Source: Verrucomicrobia bacterium UBA3761 | GTDB lineage: Bacteria; Verrucomicrobiota; Kiritimatiellia; RFP12; UBA1067 | Length of the DNA: 17,430 bases | Direction: 5' to 3' | Assembly (NCBI GenBank): GCA_002371135.1 | Contig: DFGB01000040.1 | Span: 3,205 to 20,634, forward strand | The notes under the pieces: generated by a model | Databases searched by the model: none | Told to the model about the DNA's origin: nothing | What the model saw: the letters and a program-made list of their open reading frames with translations, nothing else | Program-made: the position numbers and the translations under genes | Shown here: positions 15,224 through 17,430 of the stretch, piece by piece | Layout of the letters: every line of letters starts with the position of its first letter | Position numbering within the stretch: position 1 is the stretch's first letter

Positions 15224-15271
15224 TGTCGGGGTGAAATCAAAACAGGACTTGTTGTAGTTTTCACCCCGACA
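15224..15271. promoter_or_regulatory. 13-bp inverted repeat upstream of the plus-strand promoter
   Basis: TGTCGGGGTGAAA (15224-15236) is perfectly repeated in inverse as TTTCACCCCGACA (15259-15271) with a 22-base loop. It ends 16 bases before the -35 box at 15288. A third half-site, TTTTCACCC, lies at 14944-14952 near the minus-strand promoter. It is not followed by a T-run, so an operator for a dimeric regulator is more likely than a terminator. Confidence 0.55.
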
Positions 15272-15287
15272 CCAAGGAAATTCCCTG

Positions 15288-15316
15288 TTGCGGCAATGCG
15301 CGGGAAATGCTATAAT
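15288..15316 (+). promoter_or_regulatory. Strong promoter of the metallopeptidase-like gene
   Basis: TTGCGG (15288-15293), a 17-base spacer, then TATAAT (15311-15316) preceded by TGC, an extended -10. Transcription should start about 15323, only about six bases before the ATG at 15329. It overlaps the upstream in-frame ATG at 15296, which therefore cannot be the start. Confidence 0.8.
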
Positions 15317-15328
15317 TCCGTTCGCTCC

Positions 15329-17254
15329 ATGTCTAGACGTCTCCTTATAGCACTCGCCGCCGCTCTCGCGCTCTTCGCGTCGCGCGGCGCCGCGTCCGGC
15401 GACGATACGCCGGACGACGGGAGACTCTACCCGCCGACCGACGCCGCGCCCGAACTCGTCCAACTCTCCCCTGAAGAAAAACGCATCGCCACGCGCGAAC
15501 TCAAACGCGTCGAAAAACGCTCCAAGAAATTTGACATCTTCCTGAACCGCGACAAGATGGAAAAGATGAAAGGCGACAGGCTCGCGAAAGTGCTCGCCGC
15601 CTACGACAGGTTCATAAGCGTCCTCGAAGAACTGCCCGAGGAATTCGTCAAGGCCTGCCGCATCCGCTCGGTGTGGTTCTCCGACGAAATAGTCGACATG
15701 AGCGGCAACCACGCCGGTGGTTTTGCCGCGGGAGAAGGAATAAACCTCTCGATGAACTTCCGCCGCTCGACCGTCTACCACGAGATGTTCCACAAGTTCG
15801 AGTGCTGCATAACGCCGGCGGAGGCGCGCGAATGGGAAGAGTGCAACCCTGACGAGTTTATCTACGAAGGGAGCGCCTGGGACGCGTTCTCCGACAATAC
15901 GCGCGAATCGAAGAAAGCGCGCGAGCGCTACCTCAAGCGTCTGGCGGCGGGCAAAGAGAAGAGCGCCCGGGAGAAGCGCGACGAGGCGCGCACGAAGAAA
16001 GACGCCAGGCGAATCGCCGCCAACGCCACGAACAACGTCGTCCAGGCCGCGTTCATCGGCTCCTACGCGCAGACGACGCCGCTCGAAGACCGCGCATGCA
16101 CGTTCGGAGCGATGATGAGCGAAGGCCCGCGCTTCATCGAGCGCGTCCGCCGCAGCGAGCACATGCGCAAGAAGTGGGAGTGGATGCTCCGCAAGACGGG
16201 CAAGGACAAGTTCCTCGGGCGCGATTTCTGGGAGGAGCGCTCGGAAGTGTCGACGTGGCGGCTGGATGAGGGCGAGCTCTCGCCGGCCGACGCCGCGGCG
16301 CGCGCCAGACCCGGGTCGCCGGAGGAACTTGCCGAAATCGCCGGCTACGACACCGCGAAACTCAAACTCATCGCGCGCGCCATCGACCGCTACAACCTCG
16401 CCACTTCCGCCATGGTCGTAATGGTGGACGGCAAGACGGTGTTCGAGTATGGCGACACTTCCCGCGCCGAGGACGTCTCGCTATGCTGGCCGAGCCTCCT
16501 TTCCATTCTCTACGGGCGGTATGTGCAGACGAAGAAGATAAATCTCGACGAGACTCTGGAAACTCTCGGAGTCGGCGACACGGGCGGACTCCAGCCGCGC
16601 GAGCGCAAGGCGACGGTGCGCGACCTCGTTTTGTCGCGCTCGGCGTGCTTCCATCCCGCCTCGAACGAACCTGCGAAGGCCGTGGAGCGGGAGCGCGGCT
16701 CCTACCTGCCGGGCGGACGCTTCTTCTACAACAACTGGGACTTCAACGTCGCGGCGAGCATTTTCGAACTAAAGACGCGCCGTTCCGTCTTCGACGCGTT
16801 CGACACCGACATCGCCCAGCCGCTAAACCTCAAAGACTGGCGGCGCGACGCCCAGCACATGACGGGCGACGCGTCCGTTTCCGAACATCGCGCCTGCGCC
16901 TTCAGCCTCTCGGCGCGCGACATGGCTTCGCTCGGCGAACTTATGAGGTGCAAGGGACGCTGGAAAGGGCTCCAGGTGGTGCCGGCGAAATGGGTTGAGG
17001 AGTCCACGCAGCGCATTTCGCGCTTTCCGCAAGGCGGTGGCTTCGGGTATATGTGGTGGATCGAGAACGAGGACCGCGAGCCGAGAGTCTTCAAGGGCGC
17101 GTTCTCCGCGCGCGGTCTGCAGGGCCAGCGCATCACCGTAGTGCCGGAACTCAATATGGTTGTTGCGCATCTCGCGGGCCGCTCTGGAAGGCGCCCGGTG
17201 AAAAGCGCCGACTACAACCGCCTCGTCTTCCTCGCCGTCTCCGCCCGCAAGTAG
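15329..17254 (+). CDS. Exported HExxH metallopeptidase-like / degenerate beta-lactamase-like fusion protein
   Basis: 641 aa. The start is the ATG at 15329 (MSRRLLIALAAALALFASRG, a signal peptide), because the earlier in-frame ATG at 15296 lies inside the promoter. The N-terminal half has a zinc-peptidase motif, VYHEMFHKFE (H151, E152, H155), and a possible third ligand E253 in TTPLEDRACTF, as in putative zinc-binding metallopeptidases. A charged Lys/Arg/Glu helix lies at about 205-245. From about residue 355 the sequence follows the serine beta-lactamase-like family (COG1680): TVRDLVLSRSACFHPAS, FFYNNWDFN (Y467-N468-N469), FSLSARDMASLGELM and GGFGYMWWIENE. Where that family has SVRKS with the catalytic SxxK, this protein has LCWPS (385-389), so both Ser and Lys are absent and serine hydrolase activity is not expected. 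It may be a wall- or peptide-binding module attached to a periplasmic peptidase. It is monocistronic as far as visible. Confidence 0.85.
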   Translation: MSRRLLIALAAALALFASRGAASGDDTPDDGRLYPPTDAAPELVQLSPEEKRIATRELKRVEKRSKKFDIFLNRDKMEKMKGDRLAKVLAAYDRFISVLEELPEEFVKACRIRSVWFSDEIVDMSGNHAGGFAAGEGINLSMNFRRSTVYHEMFHKFECCITPAEAREWEECNPDEFIYEGSAWDAFSDNTRESKKARERYLKRLAAGKEKSAREKRDEARTKKDARRIAANATNNVVQAAFIGSYAQTTPLEDRACTFGAMMSEGPRFIERVRRSEHMRKKWEWMLRKTGKDKFLGRDFWEERSEVSTWRLDEGELSPADAAARARPGSPEELAEIAGYDTAKLKLIARAIDRYNLATSAMVVMVDGKTVFEYGDTSRAEDVSLCWPSLLSILYGRYVQTKKINLDETLETLGVGDTGGLQPRERKATVRDLVLSRSACFHPASNEPAKAVERERGSYLPGGRFFYNNWDFNVAASIFELKTRRSVFDAFDTDIAQPLNLKDWRRDAQHMTGDASVSEHRACAFSLSARDMASLGELMRCKGRWKGLQVVPAKWVEESTQRISRFPQGGGFGYMWWIENEDREPRVFKGAFSARGLQGQRITVVPELNMVVAHLAGRSGRRPVKSADYNRLVFLAVSARK

Positions 17255-17306
17255 CCGCCATGCTGTGCGTGCAAACGACACTCTGTATTTGTTTCGCAAA
17301 TGTCCC

Positions 17307-17334
17307 AATCGCGCGAGAGCGATTATGCTATAAT
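17307..17334 (+). promoter_or_regulatory. Promoter of the gene at 17365, with overlapping inverted repeat
   Basis: TATAAT at 17329-17334 is preceded by TGC (extended -10); the ten bases ATGCTATAAT are identical to those at 15307-15316. No good -35 is seen at the expected spacing. Instead AATCGC (17307-17312) and GCGATT (17319-17324) form an inverted repeat with a 6-base loop directly upstream of the -10, which could be an operator or activator site. The predicted leader is about 24 bases. Confidence 0.6.
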
Positions 17335-17350
17335 ATGTGCATGATTCGAC

Positions 17351-17357
17351 AAAGGAG
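17351..17357 (+). promoter_or_regulatory. Ribosome binding site of the gene at 17365
   Basis: AAAGGAG lies 7 bases before the ATG at 17365 and settles the start of this edge gene, which has only 22 visible codons. Confidence 0.8.
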
Positions 17358-17364
17358 AACGCCA

Positions 17365-17430
17365 ATGGGAAAACTGCCGATAATCGCAATGGCGGCATTC
17401 GGTGCATTATGCGCCACGGCCGCAGACACT
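17365..17430 (+). CDS. N-terminus of an exported protein, 3' end outside window
   Basis: 22 codons are visible, from the ATG at 17365 to the window edge. The residues MGKLPIIAMAAFGALCATAADT form a signal peptide: a lysine, a hydrophobic core, and an ATA-A type cleavage region near residues 18-20. A ribosome binding site (AAAGGAG) and an extended -10 promoter precede it, so this is a real gene start with its own transcription unit, 110 bases after the preceding stop. Nothing can be said about function. Confidence 0.75.
   Translation, partial: MGKLPIIAMAAFGALCATAADT

Larger units (their letters stand above)
14770..15328. other. Divergent intergenic region, no convincing gene
   Basis: 559 bases lie between the divergently transcribed 545-aa gene (minus) and the metallopeptidase-like gene (plus). 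The left 110 bases are GC-rich and would form the 5' leader of the minus-strand operon, with a small hairpin CGGCC-GTCA-GGCCG at 14865-14878. The rest is AT-richer and contains clustered inverted repeats and one promoter for each direction (listed separately). A 65-codon frame at 15014-15211 has no ribosome binding site or recognisable feature and runs into the right inverted repeat, so I do not call it. Confidence 0.7.

Noticed and set aside
15182..16162. Minus-strand frame of 326 codons opposite the peptidase fusion gene
   Set aside because: It is the antisense shadow of the recognised protein, with Phe/Ala/Arg/Val-rich low-complexity composition, and its end runs into the inverted-repeat region.

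Overview
The window looks like a high-GC chromosomal segment of a bacterium from the Verrucomicrobiota/Kiritimatiellota/Lentisphaerota group. This is inferred from protein style only: many secreted proteins with Ala-rich signal peptides, an SLA1-homology-like domain, a 'GWNAIYVSV' secreted protein, a giant LamG protein and TSP3/EF-hand-like calcium loops. No rRNA, tRNA or other marker gene confirms it.

Left part (1-2350, plus strand). A partial hypothetical gene runs in from the left edge. It is followed by a lipoprotein gene with a good ribosome binding site, which runs into the body of an alpha/beta hydrolase in another frame. The hydrolase keeps its catalytic triad but lacks its N-terminal strands, so the join looks like a frameshift or deletion. 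A long, evenly spaced imperfect hairpin (1813-1908) follows the hydrolase stop. Next comes a ~420-bp segment bounded by 26-bp terminal inverted repeats. It holds the C-terminal winged-helix tail of an otherwise missing protein and a possible IS21-type end, and is read as a mobile-element graveyard.

Centre (2397-14769, minus strand). Five closely spaced genes all encode exported proteins. In transcription order they are: a 545-aa secreted or lipid-anchored protein; a 335-aa protein with a tail-fibre-type N-terminus and a phage tail-collar C-terminus; a 2794-aa giant with two LamG-like regions, a long helical region and a C-terminal calcium loop; a 282-aa protein with a TSP3-like calcium loop; and a 135-aa SHD1-like protein whose only available start lies inside the preceding gene. 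This cassette is the best candidate for an undescribed system, perhaps a surface fibre or adhesin assembly. Short tandem repeats sit between the giant gene and the next one and inside that gene's signal-peptide codons.

Right part (14770-17430). A 559-bp divergent intergenic region carries a 20-bp perfect inverted repeat, four copies of the octamer CGGGATAA in both orientations, a 13-bp inverted repeat and a promoter for each direction. The plus-strand gene has a near-consensus promoter only 12 bases from its start codon. It encodes an exported fusion of a HExxH metallopeptidase-like domain and a beta-lactamase-like domain whose SxxK nucleophile is gone, so the latter is probably a pseudoenzyme. 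A new exported gene begins at 17365 and runs off the right edge, behind the same TGCTATAAT extended -10 element.
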